This document shows, in pieces, positions 33,549 to 42,673 of a stretch of DNA of 64,000 nucleotides. The translations under genes and the position numbers were made by a program. The number at the start of each line of letters is the position of its first letter. Position 1 is the first letter of the stretch. The notes under the pieces were generated by a model. It ran no database searches and had not been told where the DNA came from. It saw only the letters and a program-made list of their open reading frames with translations. Source of the DNA: Pseudomonas umsongensis (GTDB taxonomy: Bacteria; Pseudomonadota; Gammaproteobacteria; Pseudomonadales; Pseudomonadaceae); assembly GCF_002236105.1 (NCBI RefSeq), contig NZ_NIWU01000011.1, forward strand, positions 1 through 64,000, in the 5' to 3' direction.

Positions 33549-34247
33549 ATGACGACGCCTCACACATGGAAGCACGGTTGGGCTGATGCCTACGCCTATC
33601 GAAACGGTGCCATTGCCGAAGAGTTCCTTGATCTTGTGGTGAAGCCGTCGCTGTCAGCTCTGCGTCAAAAACACCTAGAGCTGGCGAGCAGTGATGATCT
33701 GGTGATTTCCGGTTTCATGGCTCATGACCACCGGGACCTGATCAACAAGACGAACATGGCTTTCTGTCTGTCAATCCAATCTCTCTGGGAGCAACAGCTT
33801 CGCCGCTATCTTGGTGACTGTGTTGGCTCCTTGGGAATCGAGGGTGTGACAGCCGACGAACTGGAGCATGTGCCTTGGGGTGAAAGGATCAACAAGCTGT
33901 TTCAGTACGTCCGTGGCACTGACCTCACCACCTTCGATTCGTACGCCACCCTGAACAAGCTACAACTCTTGGGCAATGCCTGCCGTCACGGCGATGGTAA
34001 GTCTTCGAGGAAGCTGTTCAAGCTGCACCCTGAATTGTGCCCTGAGCAATACCCGTCGGTTCAGTCCGTTCAATGGCGCGTTGAACTGTTGGCAGAATTT
34101 GTTGATGCCATTGTCTTGTTCTGGGTGGACTTGGAGATTCTGGGCCTGGAGAGTTTCGCCAATGAAGATACCCGCGTAGTCACTCGCATTGCCAACCTAC
34201 GCAACAGTCGGGAGTCAAGGCTTGCAAGAATCACAGTTTCGTCCTAA
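33549..34247 (+). CDS. HEPN-like protein, candidate defence gene
   Basis: 232 residues, all-helical in appearance, no membrane segment. The block TLNKLQLLGNACRHGDGKSSRKLFKLHPEL matches the outline of HEPN-type proteins in which an (R/N)-x-x-(x)-RHGDG motif near a helix end forms the RNase site. MTTPHTW is used as start because AAGGAG lies 5 nt upstream of it. It faces the AbiJ-like gene convergently. RNase-based anti-phage activity is an inference; conserved catalytic residues cannot be confirmed by eye. Confidence 0.65.
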   Translation: MTTPHTWKHGWADAYAYRNGAIAEEFLDLVVKPSLSALRQKHLELASSDDLVISGFMAHDHRDLINKTNMAFCLSIQSLWEQQLRRYLGDCVGSLGIEGVTADELEHVPWGERINKLFQYVRGTDLTTFDSYATLNKLQLLGNACRHGDGKSSRKLFKLHPELCPEQYPSVQSVQWRVELLAEFVDAIVLFWVDLEILGLESFANEDTRVVTRIANLRNSRESRLARITVSS

Positions 34248-34356
34248 AGCTAGGCGTCCCGTACTTAGCGTGACTGCGAGAGAGAAGAGATCGACCCCAC
34301 CCCATTCAATCCTGCCAGCGGCAGGAGGCACGAAATCAGTGGAAACCCAGCCACGA

Positions 34357-35202
34357 TCACTCCTTGGTGCTATCAATTGCGAAGTTGATAAACGCCGAAC
34401 AGCAAATGAGCATTAGACGCGCATCTGCATGCGTCAAATTCGAAACATCCATGAGCGCGTGACGGATGCCATCCGCATTCGAAGTCCATCCGTAGAGAGA
34501 CGAAAACGCGCTTTTCAACGCTGGATGCAGGTTATGGTGCTTTTCAAGCTCGCTCAGTGCAGAGCCGAGGGTGGCGTTCGCATTGCCAGTCAACTGCTTA
34601 GCCAACGACTCTACAGCACAAATGCTTTCCTTGATGGAGTTGCGGTAGTCCGGACTTTGTATGTCGCTTAGCATCCTGGTCGCAGAGTTTAGGTGCTCGC
34701 CAATACCCGGAAATCTGCCCCCCCTCAACATCGCTTCCTCCACAGCGCCAATTTCCAATGGCGAAGTGATCGCAGTGACGAAGCCTCCCACCACTCTGTA
34801 CCCACTACCCTCACGCTCCATTGCACGGTTGAATCCGTCTAGGAGTGCAGACTTATATCGGTCCTCTACATTGGCGAGAACAAACTCCATCAAGCTATAC
34901 ACCCGGTGCCAGTTAAGCCCGAAGAAATCGCGCCGGAAATGTGCAAGGAATTCAGACCAATTAGTCGGGATCTCATCAATTGCTTGCTTCTTGAAGCGAC
35001 CAACGTAACTCATCGCAAACGAGTGCCGGTTAGATCCTTTCACGTAGCGATAGGAGCTACCCGCCCTCGGGGAGTACCCGTTGAGATACCCAAGCAATAA
35101 GACGTTCCAGATAGCAATGCGGAGGTTGTCGCTGATCGAGTCCAGCTGTATTTGCGGCTTGAGAGGGTGGAAGCCCATTCGCTGTGAAAAATCAACATCC
35201 AT
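34357..35202 (-). CDS. AbiJ-like protein (AbiJ-NTD4 plus HEPN-type C-terminus)
   Basis: 281 residues. The N-terminus (FSQRMGFHPLKPQIQLDSIS, LRIAIWNVLL) fits the AbiJ N-terminal domain type 4. The C-terminus (SPDYRNSIKESICAVESLAKQLTG, LHPALKSAFSSLYGWTSNADGIRHALMD) fits the HEPN-type RNase half with DGIRHAL as likely active site. AbiJ proteins cause abortive infection of phage-infected cells. A GTG four codons upstream is an alternative start; neither has a strong ribosome site. It lies just inside attR, a usual cargo position. Confidence 0.82.
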   Translation of the reverse strand: MDVDFSQRMGFHPLKPQIQLDSISDNLRIAIWNVLLLGYLNGYSPRAGSSYRYVKGSNRHSFAMSYVGRFKKQAIDEIPTNWSEFLAHFRRDFFGLNWHRVYSLMEFVLANVEDRYKSALLDGFNRAMEREGSGYRVVGGFVTAITSPLEIGAVEEAMLRGGRFPGIGEHLNSATRMLSDIQSPDYRNSIKESICAVESLAKQLTGNANATLGSALSELEKHHNLHPALKSAFSSLYGWTSNADGIRHALMDVSNLTHADARLMLICCSAFINFAIDSTKE

Positions 35203-35426
35203 GCTAGGTCTCACACTTTTATAAAGGATGGCAGTTTAGCGCCACCGAGCCGCTATCGAAACTCCCCGACACCTTGATACCTAGCGCGAGCTCGCCTCAT
35301 TTGCCTAAGCACATCAGACACCTATTGGAGGAAGAATCCCGCCCTACCTCACCTATAGAATGAGCTGATATCGGCGTTCACATTGCCCAGTGTGAACGAA
35401 GCCTATATTTTGTGAACGTTCTGAAG

Positions 35427-35544
35427 AAATCCCGGACAACAAAAAAGGGCCCACCTTTCGGTGAGCCCTTCCAGACCGCCCAGCAGAGCGGATTTTGTTT
35501 GGTAGGCGCGATTGGACTCGAACCAACGACCCCCACCATGTCAA
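35427..35544. repeat. attR: right 118-bp direct repeat
   Basis: Second copy of the island boundary repeat, here joined to the intact 5' half of tRNA-Val. It includes the tRNA 3' half from the anticodon loop, the CCA and the downstream terminator. Confidence 0.95.
35441..35472 (-). terminator. Terminator of tRNA-Val
   Basis: GGGCTCACC-GAAA-GGTGGGCCC stem-loop followed by a U6 tract on the minus strand, inside the att repeat and also present in the left copy. Confidence 0.88.
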
Positions 35545-35576
35545 GGTGGTGCTCTAACCAACTGAGCTACGTGCCT
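35500..35576 (-). tRNA. tRNA-Val(GAC)
   Basis: 77 nt with encoded CCA. D arm GCTCAGTTGGTTAGAGC, anticodon stem CCACC/GGTGG with loop TTGACAT (anticodon GAC) and T arm GTTCGAGTC are normal. The acceptor stem pairs AGGCACG with CGCGCCT, which leaves an A-C mismatch at the fifth pair. The 3' half lies in the att repeat, so part of the gene was contributed by the island. Confidence 0.95.
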
Positions 35577-35759
35577 GCTGTGAGGCGGCATTCTACGGAA
35601 TTCCGGGAGGGTGTCAACACCTTTTTTCGAGCTAACCCTATGAATATGCAAAATATTTAATTTTGCTGCGGCGAAGAAGATTTTCCGGTGGCTGGCGGCG
35701 GTTTTTCAACTCGGGTAGGATCGACGCAATCGTTAAATTTATTAAACAGAGGCTGCAGG

Positions 35760-37043
35760 ATGGCGAACACCCCTTACACAGAGTCCTATTACGCCGCATC
35801 GGCCAATGCGGTCCCGCCGCGTCCGTCTTTGCAAGGCGAGGTCGAGACTGATGTCTGCGTGATCGGCGCCGGTTATACCGGACTGTCCTCGGCGTTGTTC
35901 CTGCTGGAGCACGGCTTTCGGGTGACGGTGCTGGAAGCGGCCAGGGTGGGTTTCGGTGCGTCGGGGCGCAACGGTGGGCAAATCGTTAACAGCTACAGCC
36001 GCGATATCGATGTGATCGAGCGCAGTGTCGGCCCCCGGCAGGCCCAGATGCTGGGGCAGATGGCGTTCGAAGGTGGGCGGATCATTCGTGATCGGGTGGC
36101 CAGGTACAACATCCAATGCGATTTGAAGGACGGCGGCGTGTTTGCCGCCATCACCCCCAAACAGATGGGCCACCTGGAATCCCAGAAGCGCTTGTGGGAG
36201 CGATTCGGGCACACGCAGCTGGAGTTGCTCGACCAGCGCCGCATTCGCGAGGTCGTGGCGTGCGATCAATACATCGGTGGCATGCTCGACATGAGTGGCG
36301 GGCACATCCATCCGCTCAACCTGGCGCTGGGCGAAGCGGCGGCCGTGGAGTCGTTGGGCGGCACCATTCATGAACAGTCGCCGGCAGTACGCATCGAACG
36401 CGGCGCCAGCCCGGTCGTCCACACGCCACAGGGCAAAGTCAGGGCCAAGTTCATTATCGTGGCGGGCAACGCCTACCTGGGCAACCTGGTTCCGGAGCTG
36501 GCGGCCAAATCGATGCCTTGCGGTACGCAGGTGATTACCACCGAACCCTTGGGCGATGAGTTGGCGAAAAGCCTGCTGCCCCAGGACTATTGCGTGGAAG
36601 ACTGCAACTACCTGCTCGACTATTACCGCCTGAGCGGCGACAAGCGCCTGATTTTCGGCGGCGGCGTGGTGTATGGCGCACGAGACCCGGCGAACATCGA
36701 AGCGATCATACGTCCGAAGATGCTCAAGGCGTTCCCGCAGCTCAAGGATGTGAAAATCGACTACGCCTGGACCGGTAATTTCCTCCTGACCCTGTCACGT
36801 CTTCCTCAGGTCGGAAGACTGGGCGACAACATTTATTACTCCCAGGGCTGCAGCGGCCATGGCGTTACCTACACGCACCTGGCGGGCAAGGTCCTGGCCG
36901 AGGCATTGCGCGGTCAGGCAGAACGTTTCGACGCCTTTGCCGACCTGCCCCACTACCCGTTCCCGGGTGGGCAACTGTTGCGCACCCCGTTTGCTGCGCT
37001 GGGTGCGTGGTACTACGGATTGCGCGACAAACTCGGGTTCTAA
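35760..37043 (+). CDS. FAD-dependent amine oxidase, PuuB-like
   Basis: 427-residue DAO-family flavoprotein. The Rossmann motif VCVIGAGYTGLSSALFLLEHG binds FAD, with GFGASGRNGGQIVNSYS next, typical of gamma-glutamylputrescine oxidases and related amine oxidases. HIHPLNLALGEA and the C-terminal LPQVGRLGDNIYYSQGCSGHG are also family blocks. The likely reaction is oxidative deamination of a (gamma-glutamylated) polyamine, but the substrate is not fixed by sequence and there are no puu neighbours. The start gives MANTPYTESYYAASA, preceded by a CAGGA site. Confidence 0.88.
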   Translation: MANTPYTESYYAASANAVPPRPSLQGEVETDVCVIGAGYTGLSSALFLLEHGFRVTVLEAARVGFGASGRNGGQIVNSYSRDIDVIERSVGPRQAQMLGQMAFEGGRIIRDRVARYNIQCDLKDGGVFAAITPKQMGHLESQKRLWERFGHTQLELLDQRRIREVVACDQYIGGMLDMSGGHIHPLNLALGEAAAVESLGGTIHEQSPAVRIERGASPVVHTPQGKVRAKFIIVAGNAYLGNLVPELAAKSMPCGTQVITTEPLGDELAKSLLPQDYCVEDCNYLLDYYRLSGDKRLIFGGGVVYGARDPANIEAIIRPKMLKAFPQLKDVKIDYAWTGNFLLTLSRLPQVGRLGDNIYYSQGCSGHGVTYTHLAGKVLAEALRGQAERFDAFADLPHYPFPGGQLLRTPFAALGAWYYGLRDKLGF

Positions 37044-37049
37044 TGCGCT

Positions 37050-37086
37050 AAAAAAATGCCCGTATCTGCTGATACGGGCATTTTTT
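37050..37086. terminator. Bidirectional terminator
   Basis: A6-TGCCCGTATC/GATACGGGCA-T6 stem-loop between the oxidase gene and the convergent doxX-like gene. Confidence 0.93.
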
Positions 37087-37103
37087 ATTTGCTCACAAAG
37101 CCT

Positions 37104-37538
37104 TTACCCAGCGATGGCGCGGTCCGCCGACAGTTTGCCAGCCCCTTCGATCAGCACCGCAATGCTGCCACCGAGCAACGCCAGGGCGAATTCATAGCCG
37201 TTGTTGGCCATGAACAGGCCGTTGCTGATATGAACCGTAAAGATCGCCACCAGTGAAAGGAAGGTCAGGCCCAATGCTGCCGGACGTACCAGCAAGCCGA
37301 TGATCAATGCCAGGCCGCCGAAGAACTCGGTACCGCCCGCCAGCGTCGCCATCAGGTAGCCCGGTGTCAGGCCGATGCTTTCCATGTACTGCGCGGTGCC
37401 CGCCAGGCCATAGCCACCCAATGCCCCGAAGAGTTTTTGCGAACCGTGGGCGGCGAAGATGATGCCGACGACAATCCGCAAAACGGTCAGGCCGTAGCCA
37501 GCGCGGGTAAACAGTACCTTGTTGATCAGTGTGCTCAT
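37104..37538 (-). CDS. DoxX-family membrane protein
   Basis: 144-residue integral membrane protein with four hydrophobic segments. The first carries LRIVVGIIFAAHGSQKLFG, a DoxX hallmark, then GLTPGYLMATLAGGTEFFGGLALIIGLLVRPAALGL. Family members take part in redox or quinone-linked processes, but the exact role of most is unknown. It is a single gene with its own upstream region. Confidence 0.9.
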   Translation of the reverse strand: MSTLINKVLFTRAGYGLTVLRIVVGIIFAAHGSQKLFGALGGYGLAGTAQYMESIGLTPGYLMATLAGGTEFFGGLALIIGLLVRPAALGLTFLSLVAIFTVHISNGLFMANNGYEFALALLGGSIAVLIEGAGKLSADRAIAG

Positions 37539-37642
37539 GCTGTGTCATCCCTAAAAGAGTGTGTGTTGGTTGGCCGCTATATTAATCAGTAAATCTCATG
37601 TTAAAAGCGTAAAAAATCCGCCATAACAATCAGTTTATTCGA

Positions 37643-39064
37643 TCATTTACGAAGGGCAACTTTTTGCCCCTGGGGCTCCAACGACTCCCGCTCCCGATCG
37701 AACGCCAGGTAATACTTGTTCACGCTATTAACATAGCTGACAGGTCCCATTCCCACCTGCTCCATGGCGATGCGCTCCACCTGGAAAAACCACTGGTTGG
37801 GGTTCAACCCGCGACGCCTGGCTTCCGCGCGCATCCCTTGCACCCGCTCCGGGCCGATGTTGTAGGCCGCCAGCACAAAGGCCATGCGCTCGCGCTCATT
37901 GAGCTTGGGGCTGGCAAAGAACTTGCGGCGGATCATCGCCAGGTACTTGGCCCCGGCCTGCACATTGGCATCGAGCTCATGAATGTTGCTGACGCCCACC
38001 CGCTGCGCCGCTGACGGTGTGATCTGCATCAGGCCGGTTGGCGCACCGCCACTGCGTGCCGAGGGCTGCAGGCCGGACTCCTTGAACGCCAGCGCCGCCA
38101 GGTTCAGCCAGTCCATGTCCTGGGCACTTGCATGTTTCTGCAGCACCGGCCGCAGCTTTTCCAGGCGCTGGCGGTCAGCCTTGGCCAGGGGATAGTGGAC
38201 CTGGTACTGGCGTCGATAGATCCGCAGGAACGCAGCATCCTGGTCCGACGGCTTTTTATAGCCTGCCAGGAAACGATCGATGCTGGCGCGCAGCATTGAC
38301 GCATCGCGGCGCACGAACCAGAACTCTTCGCCTGGCTCGCTGATGAGCACCTGGCGATCGACTCGTAATTTCGGCAGGATCTTGCCCCAGCGCTCGGCGA
38401 TCGGTTGCTCGACGATGGTCAGGTGAAATATCCCGCCCTGGACCATCTCCAGCACATCCTCGACCGCCAGGCTCGGGTCGACCCACTCGATCTTGACCGG
38501 CGGCAATTTGTGCAGCGCCAGCTTCTGATTGATCTGGCTGATGGCGTCACCGGCGGCGCTGCCGTTGGGCAACGCCAGGGTTTTACCCGACAGTTGTTCA
38601 AGACGGGTATAGCGACGTTCGCCCTTGATCCCCACCAGCACCAACGGGATGTTACTGGCAACGGGCTCACTGCTGCTGACGGCGAAGCCTGGCTGCAAAT
38701 CCAGCAACTCGCCGGGAGCCACAAGGTCGCCCTCCCCACGCTGCAATGCGCCGAGCAGTTGATCCTTGGCTCTGGGAATGATCTTGAGGGTAATTTCCTG
38801 GCCGTCGCGGGCATGGCCGTTGAGGTATTGCTCGAAAGCACGCAAGCGATGGTATTCGACGCCGATGGCCTGGCCCTGGACTTCGCCGGAGCTGTTACGG
38901 CTCTGATTGACCAGCACGCGCAGCACGCGGCTGCTGCGGATGTCCGTCAGGTCACGCACCTTGGTCGCCGGTACGGCTTGCAGCGGCCCGGGCAGACGCG
39001 CAACCGCCGACATCGGCAGCAGCAGCGAGCAACACAGCAGTAGCAAAATCGAGGGACGAATCAT
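37643..39064 (-). CDS. MltF-like lytic transglycosylase
   Basis: 473 residues. Signal peptide (MIRPSILLLLCCSLLLPMSAVA), a solute-binding-protein type 3-like domain (about 45-290, VLRVLVNQSRNS, VAPGELLD, LALPNGSAAGDAI), then an SLT goose-lysozyme-type domain with catalytic Glu in FKESGL, followed by GLMQIT and AAYNIGP. This two-domain layout defines MltF-type enzymes, which cleave peptidoglycan glycan strands to 1,6-anhydro ends and may be tuned by the binding domain. The signal peptide has no clear lipobox. It is a single gene. Confidence 0.9.
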   Translation of the reverse strand: MIRPSILLLLCCSLLLPMSAVARLPGPLQAVPATKVRDLTDIRSSRVLRVLVNQSRNSSGEVQGQAIGVEYHRLRAFEQYLNGHARDGQEITLKIIPRAKDQLLGALQRGEGDLVAPGELLDLQPGFAVSSSEPVASNIPLVLVGIKGERRYTRLEQLSGKTLALPNGSAAGDAISQINQKLALHKLPPVKIEWVDPSLAVEDVLEMVQGGIFHLTIVEQPIAERWGKILPKLRVDRQVLISEPGEEFWFVRRDASMLRASIDRFLAGYKKPSDQDAAFLRIYRRQYQVHYPLAKADRQRLEKLRPVLQKHASAQDMDWLNLAALAFKESGLQPSARSGGAPTGLMQITPSAAQRVGVSNIHELDANVQAGAKYLAMIRRKFFASPKLNERERMAFVLAAYNIGPERVQGMRAEARRRGLNPNQWFFQVERIAMEQVGMGPVSYVNSVNKYYLAFDRERESLEPQGQKVALRK

Positions 39065-39300
39065 CCACTCTCCGCAAAGAATTCAGGTCGACTGCATGAA
39101 TGGCTTCACGCAATCAAGCGACAGAAACAGAGCGCCCTGAAGCGCTGGCAATGCGCGAAAGACTGGCACAATGATGGCAGCGTCACCACCCAGACTTCTT
39201 CGCGGCATTAAGAGACAGCGATAACCTGTTGTAGTTCTTGGCTTTTCTTATAAATCCTGGGCTCTGGTATGCTTTGCGGCCCTGGGCCCGAGGTAGCACC

Positions 39301-40107
39301 ATGCAACTCATCGATATCGGCGTCAACCTGACCAACCCCAGTTTTGCCGACAAGCACCAGGCTGTACTGGACCGCGCCTATGCCGCCGGGGTCTGCCAAT
39401 TGGTGCTCACTGGCACCAGTGTCGAGGGCAGTGAGCAGGCACTGGAGTTGTGCCAGCAACTGGACGAAACAGCGCAACGGCTGTTCGCCACCGCCGGCGT
39501 TCATCCCCACGCGGCCAGCGACTGGAATGCCGACAGCGCGCGTCGCCTGCGCAGCCTGCTGAAGGAAGCGAACATCGTCGCGATTGGTGAATGCGGCCTG
39601 GATTTCAACCGCGATTTTTCACCGCGCGCACAACAGGAGAAAGTCCTCGAAGAACACCTGGCGCTGGCGGTAGAACTGCAAATGCCAGTGTTCCTGCACG
39701 AACGCGATGCGAGCCAGCGCCTGCTGGAAATCCTGCGCGACTACCGCGATCAATTGCCGGCCGCCGTGGTGCATTGCTTCACCGGCGAAAAGAAAGCCCT
39801 GTTCAGTTACCTGGACATGGATTTGCACATCGGCATCACCGGCTGGATTTGCGATGAGCGCCGAGGCACGCATTTGCACCCGCTGGTCAAGGAGATCAAG
39901 CGTGGGCGGTTGATGCTGGAGAGCGATGCGCCATACCTGTTACCGCGCAGCCTTCGGCCCAAACCGAAAAACGGTCGCAACGAGCCGGCGTATCTGACGG
40001 AAGTCTTACGTGAGGTGGCCTTGCACCGCGGGGAAAGCCAGGAAGACCTGGCCGCCCACAGTACGGCGTGCGCGCGGGCGTTCTACGGGCTGCCCAGCGT
40101 GGATTGA
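39301..40107 (+). CDS. tatD: TatD-family DNase
   Basis: 268-residue metal-dependent hydrolase with TIM-barrel motifs: start MQLIDIGVNLTNPSF (as in E. coli TatD rather than the HxH start of YcfH/YjjV), TAGVHPHAA, AIGECGLDFNRDFSP (metal-binding Glu), HCFTG and ESDAPYLLPR (catalytic Asp). Known activity is 3'-5' exonuclease action and DNA repair or quality control. The ATG giving this N-terminus is used; a 21-codon upstream extension is rejected. Confidence 0.92.
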   Translation: MQLIDIGVNLTNPSFADKHQAVLDRAYAAGVCQLVLTGTSVEGSEQALELCQQLDETAQRLFATAGVHPHAASDWNADSARRLRSLLKEANIVAIGECGLDFNRDFSPRAQQEKVLEEHLALAVELQMPVFLHERDASQRLLEILRDYRDQLPAAVVHCFTGEKKALFSYLDMDLHIGITGWICDERRGTHLHPLVKEIKRGRLMLESDAPYLLPRSLRPKPKNGRNEPAYLTEVLREVALHRGESQEDLAAHSTACARAFYGLPSVD

Positions 40108-40145
40108 ACGCGGGCCCGGATCGGGCCCACGCTACGACTGCGGTC

Positions 40146-41375
40146 TTAGTGACTGCTGCGCAACATTTCCTTGGGCACGTATTTGCCGATCTCGAACTTG
40201 CCGATCGCCGCGCGGTGCACTTCATCCGGGCCGTCAGCCAGGCGCAGGGTGCGTTGCATGGCATACATATAGGCCAGCGGGAAATCGTTGGACACCCCTG
40301 CCCCGCCATGGATCTGGATCGCCCGGTCGATTACGCGCAAGGCCACGTTTGGCGCCACCACTTTGATCTGCGAAATTTCACTCTTCGCCACTTTGTTTCC
40401 GACGGTGTCCATCATGTACGCCGCCTTGAGCGTCAGCAGGCGAGCCATGTCGATCTCCATCCGCGAATCGGCGATCTTGTCGATGTTGCCGCCCAGACGC
40501 GCCAGGGGTTTGCCGAACGCGGTACGGTTCACCGAGCGTTTACACATCAGTTCCAGCGCACGTTCCGCCATGCCGATCGAACGCATGCAGTGGTGAATCC
40601 GGCCCGGGCCAAGACGACCCTGGGCAATTTCGAAGCCGCGCCCTTCACCCAACAGGACGTTTTCGTACGGCACCCGGACATTTTCAAACAGCACTTCAGC
40701 ATGGCCGTGAGGTGCATCGTCATAGCCGAACACGGGCAACGGACGCACGATCTTCACGCCGGGGGTGTCCACCGGAACCAGAATCATCGAGTGCTGCGCA
40801 TGGCGCGGCGCGTCGGGATTGCTCAGGCCCATGAAGATCAGGATCTTGCAACGCGGATCGCACGCGCCGGAGGTCCACCATTTCTTGCCGTTGATCACCC
40901 ACTCGTCACCCTGGCGCTCGGCACGGGCGGCCATGTTGGTGGCGTCGGAGGACGCAACGTCTGGTTCGGTCATGGCGAACGCTGAGCGAATCTCGCCGCG
41001 CAACAAGGGTTCGAGCCAGCGTTGTTTCTGTTCTGCGTTGGCGTAGCGCACCAGTACTTCCATGTTGCCAGTGTCTGGCGCCGAACAGTTGAACGGCTCA
41101 GGCCCCAGCAGCGAACGCCCCATGATCTCCGCCAGCGGAGCGTATTCAAGGTTGGTCAGGCCAGCGCCGAGCTCGGACTCAGGCAGAAACAAATTCCACA
41201 GGCCTTGAGCCTTGGCCTTGAGTTTGAGTTCTTCCATGATCGCGGTCGGCTGCCAGCGGTCGCCCTCGGCGACCTGGCGCTCGAATACCGCTTCGGCGGG
41301 ATAGACATAGGTGTCCATGAACGCGGTCACGCGCTCACGCAGTTCTTGCACCTTGGGCGAATAAGCGAAATCCAT
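40146..41375 (-). CDS. Acyl-CoA dehydrogenase
   Basis: 409-residue FAD flavoenzyme of the ACAD family. Three domains are seen: helical N-domain (MDFAYSPKVQELRERV), the beta-domain FAD/substrate signature FAMTEPDVASSDATN, and a C-terminal helical domain (QIHGGAGVSNDFPLAYMYA). WWTSGACDPRCKI is typical of the ACAD10/11-like group, which uses long or hydroxylated acyl-CoAs. The substrate is not determined. It diverges from a LysR gene that may control it. Confidence 0.9.
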   Translation of the reverse strand: MDFAYSPKVQELRERVTAFMDTYVYPAEAVFERQVAEGDRWQPTAIMEELKLKAKAQGLWNLFLPESELGAGLTNLEYAPLAEIMGRSLLGPEPFNCSAPDTGNMEVLVRYANAEQKQRWLEPLLRGEIRSAFAMTEPDVASSDATNMAARAERQGDEWVINGKKWWTSGACDPRCKILIFMGLSNPDAPRHAQHSMILVPVDTPGVKIVRPLPVFGYDDAPHGHAEVLFENVRVPYENVLLGEGRGFEIAQGRLGPGRIHHCMRSIGMAERALELMCKRSVNRTAFGKPLARLGGNIDKIADSRMEIDMARLLTLKAAYMMDTVGNKVAKSEISQIKVVAPNVALRVIDRAIQIHGGAGVSNDFPLAYMYAMQRTLRLADGPDEVHRAAIGKFEIGKYVPKEMLRSSH

Positions 41376-41538
41376 GGGCAGCTACCTTCTTGCGGGAGGT
41401 TGTTTAGGTCATGCAATCGATGCTAGAACAGCCATGAAAATTTACCTAGCCTATTCTTGGCGTGTATAAACATTCATCACCGATATATGATCGACTGATA
41501 GCCAAGGCTACCGTCCACACAATAAGAGAGCCGCGTAA

Positions 41539-42468
41539 ATGAATCTGAGCAAGGTCGACCTCAACCTTTTCATCGTCTTCGACGCGATCTACACCGAAGC
41601 CAACCTGACCCGTGCTGGCCAGATCGTCGGGATTACCCAACCTGCGGTGTCCAACGCGCTGGCCCGCCTGCGCGAGACCTTCAACGATCCATTGTTCGTG
41701 CGCACCGCCCAAGGCATGGTGCCAACACCCATGGCGCAAAACATTATCGGCCCGGTGCGCAACGCGCTGTCACTGCTGCGCGTTTCGGTACAGGAAAGCC
41801 GCATCTTCAATCCATTGCAGGCAGTCAAGACCTACCGCATCAGCATGACCGACCTCACTGAAGCCGTGATCCTGCCACCGCTGTTCCAGCGCTTGCGCCG
41901 CCTTGCGCCGACGGTCATCATCGAAAGCTTTTTGTCCAAGCGCCGCGAGACCACCAAGGAACTGGCCGCGGGCCGACTCGACTTCGCCGTGGATGCACCA
42001 CTCAACACCGACCCGCAGGTGCGTCACGTCAAGTTGATGGAGGATCGCTACGTGTGCGCCATGCGCAAAGGGCACCCGCTGGCGGGCAAGGAAAAATTCA
42101 CCCTCGATGATTACCTGGGACTGACCCACATCCACATTTCCAGCCGTCGCAGCGGCCTGGGTTATGTCGACCTGGCCCTCGGCAAAATGGGCATCCAGCG
42201 CAAGATCGCCCTGCGCTCCCAGCATTACCTGATGGCCTCGCAGGTGCTTCAGCAGACCGATATGGTCATGACCGTGCCGGAACGCTTCGCGCGCCGCAAC
42301 GATTTGCACGCCTTTTATCTGCCGGTCAACGATGTGCCCCCGGTGGAAACCCACCTTTACTGGCACGAAAGCACTGACCAGGACCCGGCGAACCGCTGGA
42401 TGCGCGAGCAGATGATCGAGTTGTGCCAGCAGGTGACGGCGCAGGAGAAGAAGCTGGAGAAGGTGTAG
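41539..42468 (+). CDS. LysR-family transcriptional regulator
   Basis: 309 residues. The winged HTH (VDLNLFIVFDAIYTEANLTRAGQIVGITQPAVSNALARLR) and the substrate-binding effector domain are full length. The NodD-like opening MNLSKVDLNLF and VETHLYWHE region suggest the group that senses aromatic or acyl effectors. The 160 bp divergent intergenic region to the acyl-CoA dehydrogenase should hold its operator. Confidence 0.9.
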   Translation: MNLSKVDLNLFIVFDAIYTEANLTRAGQIVGITQPAVSNALARLRETFNDPLFVRTAQGMVPTPMAQNIIGPVRNALSLLRVSVQESRIFNPLQAVKTYRISMTDLTEAVILPPLFQRLRRLAPTVIIESFLSKRRETTKELAAGRLDFAVDAPLNTDPQVRHVKLMEDRYVCAMRKGHPLAGKEKFTLDDYLGLTHIHISSRRSGLGYVDLALGKMGIQRKIALRSQHYLMASQVLQQTDMVMTVPERFARRNDLHAFYLPVNDVPPVETHLYWHESTDQDPANRWMREQMIELCQQVTAQEKKLEKV

Positions 42469-42485
42469 GACGCTGGACCGCAGCG

Positions 42486-42588
42486 CCTTCTTCGCGAGCA
42501 GGCTCGCTCCCACATGGGTCTCCAGTGAACACAATATTTGTGTCAGACAGAGATCCCCTGTGGGAGCGAGCCTGCTCGCGATGGGGCC
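42486..42588. repeat. REPIN (paired inverted REP)
   Basis: Inverted REP copies (TCGCGAGCAGGCTCGCTCCCAC and complement) with a 45-bp spacer, between the LysR gene and liuR. Confidence 0.9.
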
Positions 42589-42615
42589 AGCGAGGTTACT
42601 GAAAAACCCTGCCCC

Positions 42616-42631
42616 TTGACGTAAACGTCAA
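42616..42631. promoter_or_regulatory. LiuR-type operator upstream of liuR
   Basis: TTGACGTAAACGTCAA is a near-perfect palindrome matching the two palindromes upstream of liuA. It overlaps a TTGACG -35 element, suggesting liuR autoregulation. Confidence 0.75.
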
Positions 42632-42673
42632 CCTGCCATTAGCTTAGCGCCATGACCTTTTGCGAGCGCGCCC

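Larger units (their letters stand above)
25724..35544. mobile_element. Integrated island in tRNA-Val(GAC)
   Basis: A 9.8 kb element bounded by the 118-bp repeats. It carries an integrase at the attL end pointing inward, two serine recombinases, phage-like hypothetical genes, candidate defence and immunity genes, a structured-RNA region, and by eye a lower G+C than the flanks. The integrase lacks its catalytic tyrosine, so the island is probably fixed unless helped in trans. No conjugation, capsid or replication genes are seen. Confidence 0.92.
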
